Assembly: GCF_028583425.1 (NCBI RefSeq)
Contig: NC_072791.1
Coordinates: forward strand, 11,055,868-11,119,867
Direction of reading: 5' to 3'
Length of the DNA: 64,000 bases
Source: Eublepharis macularius
Lineage: Eukaryota; Chordata; Lepidosauria; Squamata; Eublepharidae
Shown piece by piece: positions 10,701 to 21,300 of the stretch. The notes below the pieces were generated by a model. It worked only from the letters and a program-made list of their open reading frames with translations. It did not search any database and was not told where the DNA came from. Each line of letters opens with the position of its first letter. Positions within the stretch are counted from its first letter, which is position 1. Made by a program: the position numbers and the translations under genes.

Positions 10701-13700
10701 AAGAACCCAGAATTGTTGCTACTAAACTTGGGAATGGAAGATGTTCCAATGCAGTATAGAACATTGCTATTTTATATGATTACATCAGTGAGACTTTTGT
10801 ATGCGCAGAAATGGAAAGTACAAGAAGTGCCAACTGTAGAAGACTGGATTTACAAATTGCTGTACATGGCAGAGATGGATAAAATGACAAGAAAACTCAA
10901 AGATCTTGATCCAGGACAATTTACTGCAGAAACTAAAATAAAATAATTCTTGGAAAAAAAGTGGGATGTGAAAGGAGAATTGTGGCAGTTTGAGACTTAC
11001 TAAATTGAAGCATTTTATGTGGAAGAGAGAAGCGACTTTACCGTTAAGAACAATTTTAAGTATTTTACACTAAGCTAAAATTATAGTTAAGTATATGGTA
11101 TGTAGAATATATAGTTAATTAATGGAAAGTACGAGTGAATTATTAGTAAATTTAATACAGTATATATATAGAAAATTTAATATAGTGTATATAGTATATA
11201 TAATGGAATTTTAAATTTGCTTAGAGTAAGAAAAGTTAGATATAGATTTTTATGGTAAAATATGTAAGATAAAGTTTGTTAAGTAATACGAGGGGTTTAG
11301 GGTTGGAAAGCTGTTGAAAGTCAATAAGGAGGGGGGAAAGGGTGGGGGTTAGATAAAATTAGATAAGATGGGAATGTAATCAATAAATGTAAACTATACT
11401 CACCTAATAAAAAAAAATTTTTTTAAAAAAAAGAACTTCACAGAACTGTTGTGAGATTGAGATTGGGCAGGGGAGGGGAATTCTATTAAGAATTAGCGAG
11501 GGGCCAAATTTACCCTTTTGCCTAGAAAAGTAAATACAATGACTTAATATAAGAAACTGACTACTAGTTGGCTTATAACATATATGTAATAAAGTAATTT
11601 TAAAAAACTCACAAAGCCATCTCCACGTTGGAATCCTTAACCCAAACTATGAATCTTATATGGCATATCCATGCAACACAGTTAAATTGCAGTTAACAGT
11701 TGTTCTCTGTTCCCAGTGAATCCTTGGAACTGGAGAACATGCTAATTTGTATACACTTAAAACTAACCAAACACTACAGAGAATTTGAAAAAATCAAGTC
11801 CCTGCCAGAAGGCTCAAGATGTAAATATAGGCAAGAATAAAAAATGACAGAGTAGAAGACCAGAATGCTGGGGCTTCAAACATAAAATGCTCACAAAACA
11901 TTCCCAGGGTTCTTTGAGGGAAGTCATAATAATTATAGTGATATAAAAGCAATCTAGGCTTACAGATATATCCCATCTACCAGCACAACAAATCCCTTCT
12001 TGAACCTAGGTCTAAGTTACACCTTGCAGAATCAGCCCTGTAGGAACTTTACCTTAGAGACATCTACTGGCCTGGAAAGGAAATTTGAGGACATGTCGCA
12101 AACTAGGACTGCCTTTCCCACGTCAGGTACAAAATCAAACTCCACACCATGGACAGTCTCGTTTGCACAGTAATAGACATAAGAGGCGTCTGGGTTAAGG
12201 TTCCAAGCGCTTGGGTCAGGGACTTCTGAATCAGGTAAGAAGACAAAGAAAAAAGGGCGATTTCTCAACTCAGCCATCTAATTGCAAAGATACATGGCTT
12301 TCATTTAAACAGCGAACTTCCAGTTATGATTCTGCTCAACATATTTCTATTAGTTTGCCATCCATTCTTGATCATCCATTCTTTGTTATTTTAACAGAAA
12401 GCATCCTATTCACCAAATGAGTATATGCCAGTTATTTTGGACTTCACTAGCTACCTTACGGATGAAGGGCCACTGTTTATCCAAAAAGGATGCTAACTTC
12501 ATGGCAGATGTCATCCTCTCCCCAAAAGAAGATGATGCCCAATGTAAGATGGTGGTGGTGGAAAGTACCATCAAGTTGTAGCCAACTTATGGTGACCCTT
12601 GCTGGGATTTTCAAAGCAAGAGACTAACAAAGAGAGTTTGCCATTGCCTATCTCTGTATAGTGACCCTAGTCTTCTTTGGAGGTCTCCCATCCAATTATT
12701 AACCAAGGTCACCCTGTTTAGCTTCTGAGATCAGTATGGCCTTGACTATCCAGTCAGGGCAACTGCAAATGGCCCTCACCAAAAAATTAGAAAGCCAAAG
12801 CGGGGCGGTGGGGGGGGGGGGAGAGAGATAACACTGAATTTAAGAGAGTTTCAGATGGGTAGCCAAGGACATAGGGGGAGAAACTGCATTTAACCTCCCC
12901 CACCATTTTCTTTTTTCATTCCCTGAAAGCCCCCACAGCCTCTTCAACTTCCAGCTTTATTCTCTCCTTCCAACCACCAGCCAACATACCTTTATCTGCC
13001 TCCCTGTCTTCAAGCTTTCCCTCCTTCAATGGCGGCATCACCCTGGGAAAACTTGGGATTTGCAGCACCAGGAGGGGAATCTGCAAAGACTTTAGGTGAC
13101 CTTGTCCTGTATCTTCATCCCCACATTATTTCTTCTTTCTCTTGTCCCAGCAGCTCCCGTATCCTCTCCCCTTTCCCAGCTTTCTTCTCTCCTTCCCATC
13201 CACCTACCAACCTCTCTCTTATCTTCCCCAATCTTCAGCCATATTTATTTACTTCACTTATACCTCGCCTTTCTCCACAATGCGAGACCAAAACATCATG
13301 CGTCTCTCCTCCATTTATCCCCACAAACCTGTGTAGTAGGTTAGGCTGAGCATGTGTGACTGACCCTACATAGGGTTGCCAGGCCCCTGGGGAGATAAAC
13401 TGGTGGATAAGGAGGGTGTGTGAGGGGAGTCCTGCAGGGGGGAACTTACCTCATGCACCCTTAAAGTTGAAGCATGCTACTGAGTGCCCTACATCATGCG
13501 AGGAATGGCATCATTCCTGGCACAACACAGAAGTAATGAGTCATGTCAGGTGCTGATGGAGTGAAAATCACTCCCCCAATTTAAGAGTCTGGAGCTGACT
13601 TTCATTCAGTCAACTCCTAGCCTTATGTCACTCAATGAGCTTTCATAGAAGACTAAGAATTCAGATCTGGGTCCTTCCAGATCCTAATATGAAACTCAGC

Positions 13701-16700
13701 CACTACACCACACAGACTATTGCGGGATGGCTGCTGTTAAACAGTAGCAAGCAGGCAGGACTGTGTGAATCATGCAAGTCATGAGGAAACGTCAGGAACT
13801 ACAATGCCAAGACCATGGCAATACAGCCCGGAAAACCCACAAAAACCATCGTTCTCCGGCCGTGAAAGCCTTCGACAATACATAGGAAGCAAGGTGATTG
13901 CTTCTAGGCCTCGTCCCCAATGGTTTCTCCCCCAAAGACTAAAACAGTCCTGGAAAGAGCCCTGCATCTTCTCCCTGCCTTTGAATACTGTTGTGGTTGC
14001 AGTCCCAATTTCTGGATTTAAGTATCCACAGATGATGCCATGTTGAGAAATAGATAGGTTAATAAACCTGAGAGAACTATTTCTACTTATAGTGACTGAA
14101 TCCTAATGGAATTCATTACCTTAGAATTTACTATTGTTTCTATCATGCTTACAGATTCATTGTTTTCAATTTAATGTATATAACAATGAGCCACAAAAAA
14201 AATTGCTAGCACATAGGATAGAGTATTTTTCATCCATATGCAGAATCTGAAGAGATCTTACTTGTATAACTAGAAAGTTTAGGATGAACAAGGTTCACTT
14301 TAGCATATTTCTCCGCTTCTTTAGCAGCCTTAGCTGACCAGCCTCCAGTAACCACATAATCAGCAATCCTTGCTTCTTTTAATCCAATAAGATTAAGAGG
14401 AACAGCACTAAACTGTCCAGATCCACCTCCTTGGAGAAAAATCACTTTGTAGTTGTCAGGTATATTTCTGTGCAAAGGAGAAAAAAGTTTCCTTTTAATT
14501 TATCCCACCAATTCAGCTTGCAAATTTGCCACTCCATTAAAATTGTCCGCCAAATTATTTGAGCATATGTCACTTGATCTAGTTGATTCATCAATTCTTT
14601 TAAAAAAATTGTCCTTCGCTCCATTTGGTCCATAAATTCCCACTATCGAAATCTTTTGCGAGTTCCAAATAAATTCCACCGCCACATATCTGCCTTCCAA
14701 ATCATTAAATATCATTTTTGGTTGTAGCTCTTCTTTAGATAATTATTAACTGAATAACTAGAGAGGAGATGTTGATCTTTACAAGAAATATAGATAAGCT
14801 AGAAATGTAATCTATGGTTTAGAAATGTATTTTAATATGGAAAGCATTTAAAGAAGGTAATTAAGGGTACAAGAATTAATTATAGAAGTTAAATAGAGAC
14901 ATTAGATGTAGAGGTGGACAGGGGGTTGGAAAACTGTTGGAAGTCTAAGATAGGGGGGGGAGAAAGGGGGGGAATAAGAAAACAAGGGGATTAATGGGAA
15001 ATCTGTATTTTTTTTCTGTCTTTTATTACTCACCCAATAAAAAATCTTTTTTAAAAAAAAAATTTATCCCACCAATTCAGAACTTATAACATTCTACCAT
15101 TCATGCTATTTTTATTCAAATAAAATATCAACATTGTTTATGTACAAATAGACATAACAATCTGTATTCATTCAAAGTTAACCTGATTTTCCCTTTGACT
15201 TCCCTACCTACAGCCCCACACCCTCATAAATAGTCATTCAACAAATACAAGATGTATTGAGATGATAACTGTTTGTTGGGTAAACAACAAACACTAGTTC
15301 TGTTAGAGTGGACTTATATTTATCTATTATTAAGAAACGTACAGAAGGCAGTTTTAAATTATGTATTCAGTGCAGCAGCCAACTTCAGTCTGCACAACTG
15401 TTTTTAACTGTTCCATTTACTTGCCAGTTGCAGTTCTCTTCAACTAGATCAAGACTTTTCAAAGTCATGGCCCCCCATTTTATAGGGTGGCCTTTCAGAG
15501 GAGGTACACAGACCTCTCTCTGGCATTTTCCATTAATAATGCAAGGCAACCCTTTTAGGAAGGCTGTCAGTAGTAAATCGTGACCTTTCATAACTTAAAG
15601 TACTGCTAACTATCTGGTGTTAATTTTTTTTAAAAAAACGATGCTGTTTTTTAAACTTTTTCTGTTGTATAGAACACTTCAACCTTTCTGGAGACATGGG
15701 CCTCCAAGCTTCTCCAAGAAAGAAATAACATTTCTGCTTGGAGAAGAGGAGACAGCAATTTCTGCCAATGTCCCCTGCTGCTGAAAACAGGGCTAAATTC
15801 TTTAAATAATATGTTTAGTTATTTCCCTATCTGTACAACAGACACCTTAAACTTTCGACAAGCATGAGTCTTGCGGCATCTCAAAGACAAACAGAATTTA
15901 TCCTAGCATAAACTATTGTAGACTAGAGCCCACATCTTCAGAAGCTAACATCTAGTCTATGAAAGTTTATGCTGAATAAATTTTTGTTAGCCTTTAAGGT
16001 TCTACAAGACTCCCTATCTATTTTTGTTGACTAATGTAGCTCCCCCTAAGGAATTGCTGTCTTAAATGTACATTTCAGAATCCATCTCTCCCATATACAT
16101 GAAAAAATGACCCAAACAGCTTTAGTTTCTTTAAGGAAGTAACTGTTGTGATACAATTCAGAATGATAACTTACAGAAGTTCACGCAAGAGGTTTTCAGC
16201 TGTTCTGATGATTTTTGAAAAATCAGATGTCCTGTGGCTCATTTCTATGAGGAAAAAAATAATGTGATCGAAATAAACTTGGTTTCACAGAACTTTAAAA
16301 TTTATTTATTTTTCTTCAGACATCTTTCAAATTACCAGAGTTGACATGACAAACAAATAAGATAAACAAAATTAATTCAATGGTTAAAGTCAGTCTGTGG
16401 AGAGTCAGAAAGCAGTGCCACACCTGCATCAGCATTCCTCTGGGCCCAATAGAAACTTATTACACAAACCCCACACACTTAGCCCAGCCCATCCATATAA
16501 TTACATAAGTCACGAAAGAAAAAAATCTGTTTTATTTCTGAAAGAACGTAAGTGGAGCACACTATCGTAACTGGCTTGCCAGACTCTGGTAAAGTGCATT
16601 CTTCTCTACCTCCTTCAACATTTATTCGTCACTTCTCTCTCCAATGAGGACCCAAAGCCACTTACAACATCAAGCCTCCTCCATTTTATCCTTACAACAA

Positions 16701-19700
16701 CAAATCTGTGAGGTGGGTTATCACTAATGGAGAGTAACTGGTCCAAAGTCACCCAGCACGCTTCCACAGCAAAGTAAAGATTTGAACCCGGGTCTCCCAG
16801 ACTCTAGCCTGACACTCGAACCACTACACCATGCTGGCTCTCAATATTTGGGCCCTGAGCAAATGGCAAAAGGCACTTTTTCCTAGGAGAAAGCCTGAGG
16901 CAATCTTTGCTTACTGAATCTTACTGGAGATCTATATATCTCAGCCTTGCTCCATATCCCAGTATGCATATCAGTTAAGCACAGGAAACTTACGCATATC
17001 GTCTCACACATTTCAATGAAAACAGCAGATCTGTGGTTGCAGTTACTGTACATATGGATCTCTGGAATCCAGGGTATCCCAGTTGGGAGTTCAGTACATA
17101 CATCAACGCTCCCATACATCAGGAAATTGATGGATCAAAGTGATCTCTTCTCTTTCAGTCTCTTACAATATTTATAATTTGGTGCAGGATTCACCATTCG
17201 CTTTATAAGTAACATGAGAGGGGCATAGCAAAGCCAATATGATATAGCAGCTACAGTGTTCCATTTGAACGCTTGTTTCAATACACTTACAAGAGATACA
17301 AATATTTTATCAAGTCAGTCTTTAACGCTTAGACAGGACTCTTCCAATGTCTTGTCCATTCATTTTAAAATATAATTAAAGATTTTTAAAAAACTTTAAG
17401 CAATAGTAATAAAACTAACCAAGAAAACTTACCAAGAACGCTTATGCCAAGACCTTTATAATCCAGCAGTTCTTTTTGGGCTTCTAATAATACCTGCAAA
17501 AGAAAATTCATTCAACACAAGTGTATGTATCAGCAGCAAATCACACACATTGTATATTCATTTGCACACACAAAGTATTACTTCTCCAAGTATCAACCCA
17601 CTCACTTGCTGAGGTCCTCTGAATAGCTTCTTTTAGCCCTGCAGATTCAATTCTTGGCAACACTAAGAGCTTATCTTACACAGCCCTCGTTCTTTGGAAA
17701 GTGCTCCCCAAAGAAGGTCATAAAGCCTAATCTTTCCCCCTGAAATTGTGTAAATAATTCTTATCCAGAAGGTTTTCAGTCCTGAAGTCATCCGGTGTCA
17801 TTGTTCATTAGAAACACCATTCTTGCTCTGAATGTAACTGGCCATTCCATCATGTTTTCATGGCTAGTTTGTAAGATGCTGATTTTTTAAAACAATTAAA
17901 TCATTAGCTGCCAAGAATGTCGGAGAAATGGGATATAAACCATTTTAATATGAAGAATACAAATATAATTATAAATGTATCCAATTTCAAATAGATATCC
18001 TACTGAGCACTTCTAAATGATCCCACAGGACATTTTAGGAACAAGTCTGCTCATGGTTATTGCTTTACGACACCCGTATCTAGAGATGACCAGCTAGTCA
18101 CAGAGTTCCGACTGTTTCAATTATACCATCCCACTCTGGGTTCAAGCGATGGACAAAATAACATATTGTATCAAAGTGTGTTCCTTCTCTCTGTTGACAT
18201 GCAAATACTCTGCAAGAATAATTACATTCCGTGCAAGGCATTTTTGTCACCTGTTAAAAAGGGGATTTAACTATTTAGGGGTGCCTTATTTTCAGATAGC
18301 TGACAGAAGATGACTTTGCCAGGTTTTCAAAGATCAGATCTAGTGCTCCTTAATATCAAGCATCTTTGTTTCTATATGAAGTAAACTACTGACAAAAAGT
18401 TCCAGGTGGACTGCGTTGTTGGTCTGCAGTAGAAGAGAAAGATTCTGGTCCACAGCATCACTTTAAGACCAACTGGACTCTCAAAAGCTGATACCCTGGA
18501 AATCTGCTTGGTCTTTAAGGTACTACTGCACCCAAATCTTGCTTTTCTGCTGACCGAGGCAATTTTTAAAAGCCAGACATACATTTATTTAGATGCAAGT
18601 CTTATAAAACACAGAAGCTCCTTTCTCTTGATGTCACCCCACCAACTCATAGTGTTCAGCACCATGTCAGAGCTTATCAACCCCTGCATTATTTGACTTT
18701 GAAACAGAACTGAGATAAAACCCTGGTACTAAACCATTGAATCTTGTTTAAAGGTCTCTGAAGCGTGTGACTTCCAAAGGAAAGTGTTAGTAGTACTTTA
18801 ATGCAACCAGACTTTCAACATTAAACTCTTTTTGATTTTGCTACTACAGACTAACAGGGCAAACTCCTTTTAACCTTTACACAAGCAAACTGATCCCCAC
18901 ATCAAAAGGAGCTGCCTGCATCTCCATATCAAAGGAATTGTTTACATCCCTCCTCTCCTCCCCGCCTCTATATTTGACTAGTTTCTTTCTGCCCTCCATG
19001 CATCTGACGAAGAGAACTGTGGTTCTCGAAAGCTTATGCTACAATAAAATCGGTTAGTCTTAAAGGTGCTACTGGACTCTTTTTGATTTTGCTACTACAG
19101 ACTAACACGGCTAACTCCTCTGGATCTATAGCAATATTAGTGTTTCCCAGGAGTACAATAGGACAACTATGCTTAGGTATGTAATTCTTATGGAAAGCTA
19201 GGAAGATTTATTCCACGTGAACCACACCTCTCTCCAGATGTGATTGGAGACTACTGCTGATGCAACTTTCTGAACAGATGAATTTATTGCTTTCTTCTAT
19301 TATTGCCATATGTTACTTAAAAATTATGCTGTTGTTTAGCATGGAACTGCCTGAAATTAAACGGACATATGTACAAACATTTATTACAGCATCTTTTTTT
19401 TTAAAAAAATATTCTTTTTAGTTTTGAGAAGATTCTTTAAATCAGTCTTCCAAATATGCAAACGAGCTGATTTTTTTTAAAATTACAAGCACTCTTGACT
19501 TTCCTAACTGGAAAAACTAGACAACCCATTCCTTTTTCATAGCTGCTGTTGGTGCAAGGAAGGAGAGGTGGACAAATACAAAGAACTTTTCTGAAACCAT
19601 GAAATAACTCAAGCTGATGAGCCTCCATTTAGCAGAGCTTTCTCTTGCAAGAAAAACCATACAAATTACTTGTCTCACAAGAATAATACGGATTTAGACT

Positions 19701-20882
19701 TGGTAATCCAGGTGAAAAATTTGGTAATATTCTAAACAGAAGGGAGAAGCAGGATACTTTAATAGCAAAATAGCAGGGTACTTTAGACCCTTTGGAGACC
19801 AATGGACATGTTAATAATAGAAAGGCATATTACAGCAAATTGTGCACAAGTAAAACATAGAATGGTGATTCTAAATGCACGTCTATCAAAACCAGTATAT
19901 ACTGATAGTGTATAAAAAGGATCATATGCTTTAACAACGCATTTAGTAGATAAAAGGAGTAGGAACAGGGTCATGATGGAACACACATATTCTTTTTGCC
20001 TGATGTTCTGGGATATTGTTGAAAGAAATTCCCTTTTCCCCTGTTACCACCGTGCTTGGGATAGCATCAGTAAGTGCCTCTTCCCAAGAAGTGCTCTAGG
20101 TCTTTGCGATTCTGCAACTAGCAGAGAAAATGCTAAAAAGAGTACCCCAAGCAGAAAATGTTTTAAGCCATGATAAAGAGGCAAGCGAGTAGTAACATGC
20201 CAGCAAATTCAGTTTACTCAGCAAAGCTCTGCTCAAGGTAATTAAGGGATCGTCTATAAAATATAATCAGTTCTGAAGCTTTCCAGATACCTGCCCTTGC
20301 TAGACTTTGCTCCACTTTAACCAGTGCAGTTAAAGTTTTCCTTTGCAACAACTCGCCGTACTGGTCGATCCTTCACACGAGAACCTGAAATACCACAAGC
20401 TTGCAAACTGCCCCTTAGTTTAGATGTCTACGGAATTGTTCTTCCTTCCATAAAAGTTCTGAGGAACAGATATACGATCATCACCCCCCCCCCATTTGTA
20501 TCTCTCGTTGTCGAAATGCTGATCTAAAAAATCTTCCCTGCATCCATGAGCAGCGCAGCGCCGAACGCAAATATCGCTGACGGGCAATCCAAGGTTGCAA
20601 TCTTTGGGGCGCTTGCTTAGAAGCGAATTCAGCGGAACTTACTTCCGAGTAAACTATACTGGATCCGGCTGCACGCTGGAAACTCCCCCCCCCCTCCCCC
20701 GCGGTCTCTTAGGGCATCCAGTCAGCAGAACCTACTTCCAAGCAAACTACACAGCCTTGGGCTTGCACGTTGCAAATCCCCCCAAGCCACCTTCGGCACT
20801 TCTGCTGCCGCCCCTTCCTTACCGAACGCGGCAACTTAGCCGGCCCTGCGCCGAAGTTCGTTACGTGCTTCTGGGCATCCAT
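4595..20882 (-). CDS. PSAT1: Phosphoserine aminotransferase, exons 1-7 (3' end off window)
   Basis: Cytosolic, homodimeric PLP enzyme (class V aminotransferase) that converts 3-phosphohydroxypyruvate and glutamate to phosphoserine and 2-oxoglutarate, step two of the phosphorylated serine pathway. Coding exons are 20823-20882, 17433-17493, 16175-16244, 14262-14467, 12053-12225, 9717-9886 and 4595-4723, all with AG/GT borders and matching phases, giving 289 complete codons. Recognisable segments in order are [64 protein letters not shown] and [10 protein letters not shown]. The PLP lysine is K200 (codon 9857-9859), the same number as in the human enzyme. The human protein has 370 residues, so about 80 C-terminal residues are missing; I found no matching exon between 1 and 4594. 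No disabling change is seen. Introns carry many repeats, including an L1 very close to exon 4. CEP78 lies upstream on the same strand, as in human. Confidence 0.97.
4926..5130 (+). mobile_element. tRNA-derived SINE, diverged
   Basis: Head with AGTGGTTAGAGTGTCAGGCT, then TTGGTGACCTTGAGCC and CACCTCACAGGATTGTTG. Older than the other SINE copies. Confidence 0.7.
5165..5330. mobile_element. Old PLE terminal inverted pair
   Basis: TTTGAGTCCAGTGGCACCTT with AAGCTTTTGAGAGTCAAAGC in one orientation is followed by TCTGAAGAAGGGAA and the complementary end TTGGTCTCTAAAATGCCATT. This is the Penelope-like end arrangement described for 36865-37590, but more diverged. Confidence 0.7.
5331..6883. other. PSAT1 intron 6, no recognised feature
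   Basis: About 1.5 kb of AT-rich intron. I see no exon, RNA gene or clear repeat. The ORFs here lack any family resemblance. Confidence 0.5.
6884..7297. mobile_element. TIR element, family C copy 1
   Basis: Long terminal inverted repeats of about 65 bp (from CAGTCGAAACACACGAGATG through CCTAGATTCAACTCGTGTTC), then subrepeats CCTTGCAGCTTAAAGTTTAG in both orientations around a GC-rich centre. The second copy is at 42414-43001. Boundaries are approximate; no clear target duplication was found. Confidence 0.75.
7298..8610. other. PSAT1 intron 6, no recognised feature
   Basis: Intronic sequence with no supported gene or repeat. The same holds for 8809-9716 on the other side of the palindrome. 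Confidence 0.5.
8614..8805. mobile_element. CpG-rich palindromic element, GGCCG group (192 bp)
   Basis: Ends GGCCGTTTCCAGATGGCTTA and its complement; flanked by the 3-bp duplication AAG (8611-8613, 8806-8808). Almost the whole element is one palindrome, packed with CG, CGCG and TCGCG. It has no protein-coding capacity; open frames on both strands are a by-product of the symmetry. Confidence 0.85.
9717..9886 (-). CDS. PSAT1: PSAT1 exon 6 (PLP lysine exon)
   Basis: 170 nt encoding [20 protein letters not shown] through LYNTPPCF and two bases of the next codon. The catalytic lysine K200 is in AGAQKN (codon 9857-9859). Acceptor tttttaaag, donor gtaatttgg. Confidence 0.97.
10023..11430 (+). mobile_element. 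5'-truncated L1 (L1-A), ORF2 C-terminal part and 3' UTR
   Basis: Reading from 10023, the frame holds the L1 ORF2 C-terminal zinc-knuckle-like motif [19 protein letters not shown] premature TAA at 10944-10946 is followed by 18 more codons to the expected stop at 11001-11003. The 3' UTR contains TTGGAAAGCTGTTGAAAGTC and a G-rich tract, then an A-rich tail at 11409-11430. Target duplication AAGAACTYCACAGAACT lies at 10006-10022 and 11431-11447 (one mismatch). It is antisense in PSAT1 intron 5. Confidence 0.92.
11448..12052. other. PSAT1 intron 5 remainder
   Basis: No gene or clear repeat seen between the L1 and exon 5. The first part of intron 4 (12226-12560) is also empty. Confidence 0.5.
12053..12225 (-). 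CDS. PSAT1: PSAT1 exon 5
   Basis: 173 nt encoding [20 protein letters not shown] through [17 protein letters not shown]. Acceptor ctgattcag, donor gtaaagttc. It is nearly identical to the human protein over this stretch. Confidence 0.97.
12561..12775 (-). mobile_element. 5S-rRNA-derived SINE (SINE3-like)
   Basis: On the minus strand the head resembles the 5S rRNA internal promoter: CTGATCTCAGAAGCTAAACA, GGTTAATAATTGGATGGGAG and ACCTCC. The body follows (GTTTGCCATTGCCTATCTCT on the plus strand) and the distal end has GGTGGTGG repeats. It is a retroposed SINE, not a 5S gene. Confidence 0.75.
13223..13722 (-). mobile_element. tRNA-derived SINE interrupted by another repeat
   Basis: The tail part is at 13223-13372 (TATACCTCGCCTTTCTCC, CCCACAAACCTGTGTAGTAG) and the head part at about 13610-13722 (GATCTGGGTCCTTCCAGATC, CCACTACACCACACAGAC). 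Between them, 13373-13609 holds an unclassified insert beginning AGGGTTGCCAGGCCCCTGGG. Boundaries are approximate. Confidence 0.55.
13723..14261. other. PSAT1 intron 4 end, repeat-like patch
   Basis: 13780-13890 has a phrase (CCCGGAAAACCCACAAAAAC, CCGGCCGTGAAAGCCTTCGA) that I associate with lizard repeats but cannot name. The remainder shows nothing. Confidence 0.35.
14262..14467 (-). CDS. PSAT1: PSAT1 exon 4
   Basis: 206 nt covering [20 protein letters not shown] to [19 protein letters not shown] and VHPKLSSYT. Acceptor tttgcacag, donor gtaagatct. The GGGSGQF loop belongs to the phosphate/cofactor-binding region of the family. An L1 insertion ends only 30-50 nt upstream of this exon's acceptor (see 14517-15060). 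Confidence 0.96.
14517..15060. mobile_element. 5'-inverted L1 insertion beside the PSAT1 exon 4 acceptor
   Basis: A perfect 20-bp target duplication AATTTATCCCACCAATTCAG lies at 14497-14516 and 15061-15080. The right part (about 14750-15060, plus strand) is an L1 3' UTR with TTGGAAAACTGTTGGAAGTC, a G-run and an A-rich tail. The left part (14517-about 14735, minus strand) encodes an L1 ORF2 endonuclease fragment ([25 protein letters not shown]). The opposite orientations are the mark of twin priming, here with a large internal loss. Confidence 0.9.
15081..15839. other. PSAT1 intron 3, no recognised feature
   Basis: No gene or clear repeat seen; the former continuation of intron 3 beyond the L1 duplication. 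Confidence 0.5.
15840..16015. mobile_element. Old PLE terminal inverted pair
   Basis: Complementary ends with GAGTCTTGCGGCATCTCAAA on the left and TTAGCCTTTAAGGTTCTACA on the right, around CATCTTCAGAAGCTAACATC. Diverged relative of the young PLE ends. Confidence 0.6.
16175..16244 (-). CDS. PSAT1: PSAT1 exon 3
   Basis: 70 nt encoding [20 protein letters not shown] followed by RELL across the junction. Acceptor ctcatag, donor gtaagttatc. This is the conserved EMSHR segment of the family. Confidence 0.95.
16615..16845 (-). mobile_element. tRNA-derived SINE
   Basis: Complement of a tRNA-like head (CCACTACACCATGCTGGCTC at the right end), B-box-like TTTGAACCCGGGTCTCCC, body AAAGTCACCCAGC and TGTGAGGTGGGTTATCAC. 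Lies in PSAT1 intron 2. Confidence 0.75.
16846..17432. other. PSAT1 intron 2 remainder
   Basis: No supported feature. The intron 1 stretch 17494-18414 likewise shows nothing I can name. Confidence 0.5.
17433..17493 (-). CDS. PSAT1: PSAT1 exon 2
   Basis: 61 nt encoding [20 protein letters not shown] plus one base. Acceptor ttttgcag and donor gtaagtttt. The phase joins exons 1 and 3 without a break. Confidence 0.95.
18415..18560. mobile_element. Old PLE terminal inverted pair
   Basis: TTGGTCTGCAGTAGAAGAGA at the left and TTGGTCTTTAAGGTACTACT with GCACCCAAATCTTGCTTTTC at the right, around CTCTCAAAAGCTGATACC. Diverged. Confidence 0.55.
18790..19125 (+). mobile_element. PLE 3' end with hammerhead-like core
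   Basis: Ends with TTAGTCTTAAAGGTGCTACT, TTTTTGATTTTGCTACTACA and CTAACACGGCTAACTCCTCT, the tail shared by all young PLE copies here. An earlier copy of the same end lies at about 18832-18870. CTGACGA, the stem GAGAAC/GTTCTC and GAAA occur at 19004-19031. Confidence 0.75.
19126..20549. other. PSAT1 intron 1, no recognised feature
   Basis: AT-rich intron 1 sequence with no gene or clear repeat up to the CpG-rich region. Confidence 0.5.
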
Positions 20883-21300
20883 GGTCCCGAGCGCCGCCGG
20901 CCAGTTCTCCACTTACTTTCCGCTTCTGTGCGCGGCGCTGCCTCTCTAGGTATCCCGACTCCAGCGGCGCACTGAACCATAACAACGCTCACCGCTCCTG
21001 CTTCTCTATTGGTTCCTTGCACATCAGTATGGTAATTTGCACGCTCCGATTGGTCCACGGCTTGAAGCTTGTGCAATCATTGGTCCGGCGTCCACGAGCA
21101 GGGTGCGTGATAGCCCCGTCCTTCTTAGATGCAAGACGGAATGGAGATTGCAACATTCTACGGTCTGGATGGAGCGGCGGGGAGACAGCGCCAACCTCAC
21201 GCACACGCCTCCGCCACTCCCCCTCTGGCAGGGAGGCGAGGGAGGAGCAGTTGGCCCTTCGTTTTGGGGAGTTTGCGCCCACGTGAAAATAGCATACCTG
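20550..21300 (-). promoter_or_regulatory. PSAT1: PSAT1 CpG-rich promoter region
   Basis: This is the longest GC- and CpG-rich single-copy stretch in the window and it surrounds the PSAT1 start codon. On the minus strand it holds three CCAAT boxes (complement ATTGG at 21008-21012, 21049-21053 and 21079-21083) and an E-box CACGTG at 21280-21285. No TATA box stands out. The layout fits a CpG-island promoter with NF-Y-type sites; the exact transcription start cannot be placed by eye. Confidence 0.7.
20823..20882 (-). CDS. PSAT1: PSAT1 exon 1 (coding part)
   Basis: Twenty codons starting [18 protein letters not shown] and ending at the donor gtaagg, phase 0. The ATG at 20882 has a strong context (GGGACCATGG) and matches the start of the human protein (MDA...). 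The upstream in-frame codon at 20912 is GTG, not ATG, so it was not used. It lies in the CpG-rich promoter. Confidence 0.95.

Noticed and set aside
12665..12775. Possible 5S rRNA gene
   Set aside because: Only the internal promoter part is similar and it is fused to a SINE body.
20883..20912. Upstream in-frame start for PSAT1
   Set aside because: The codon at 20912 is GTG; the ATG at 20882 has a strong context and matches the family start.
20595..20975. 126-codon plus-strand ORF over the PSAT1 promoter
   Set aside because: Antisense shadow of PSAT1 exon 1 and GC-rich DNA; low-complexity composition.
21018..21027. ATF4/CEBP composite site in the PSAT1 promoter
   Set aside because: Minus strand reads TGATGTGCAA, which has extra bases compared with TGATGCAAT; too weak to call.
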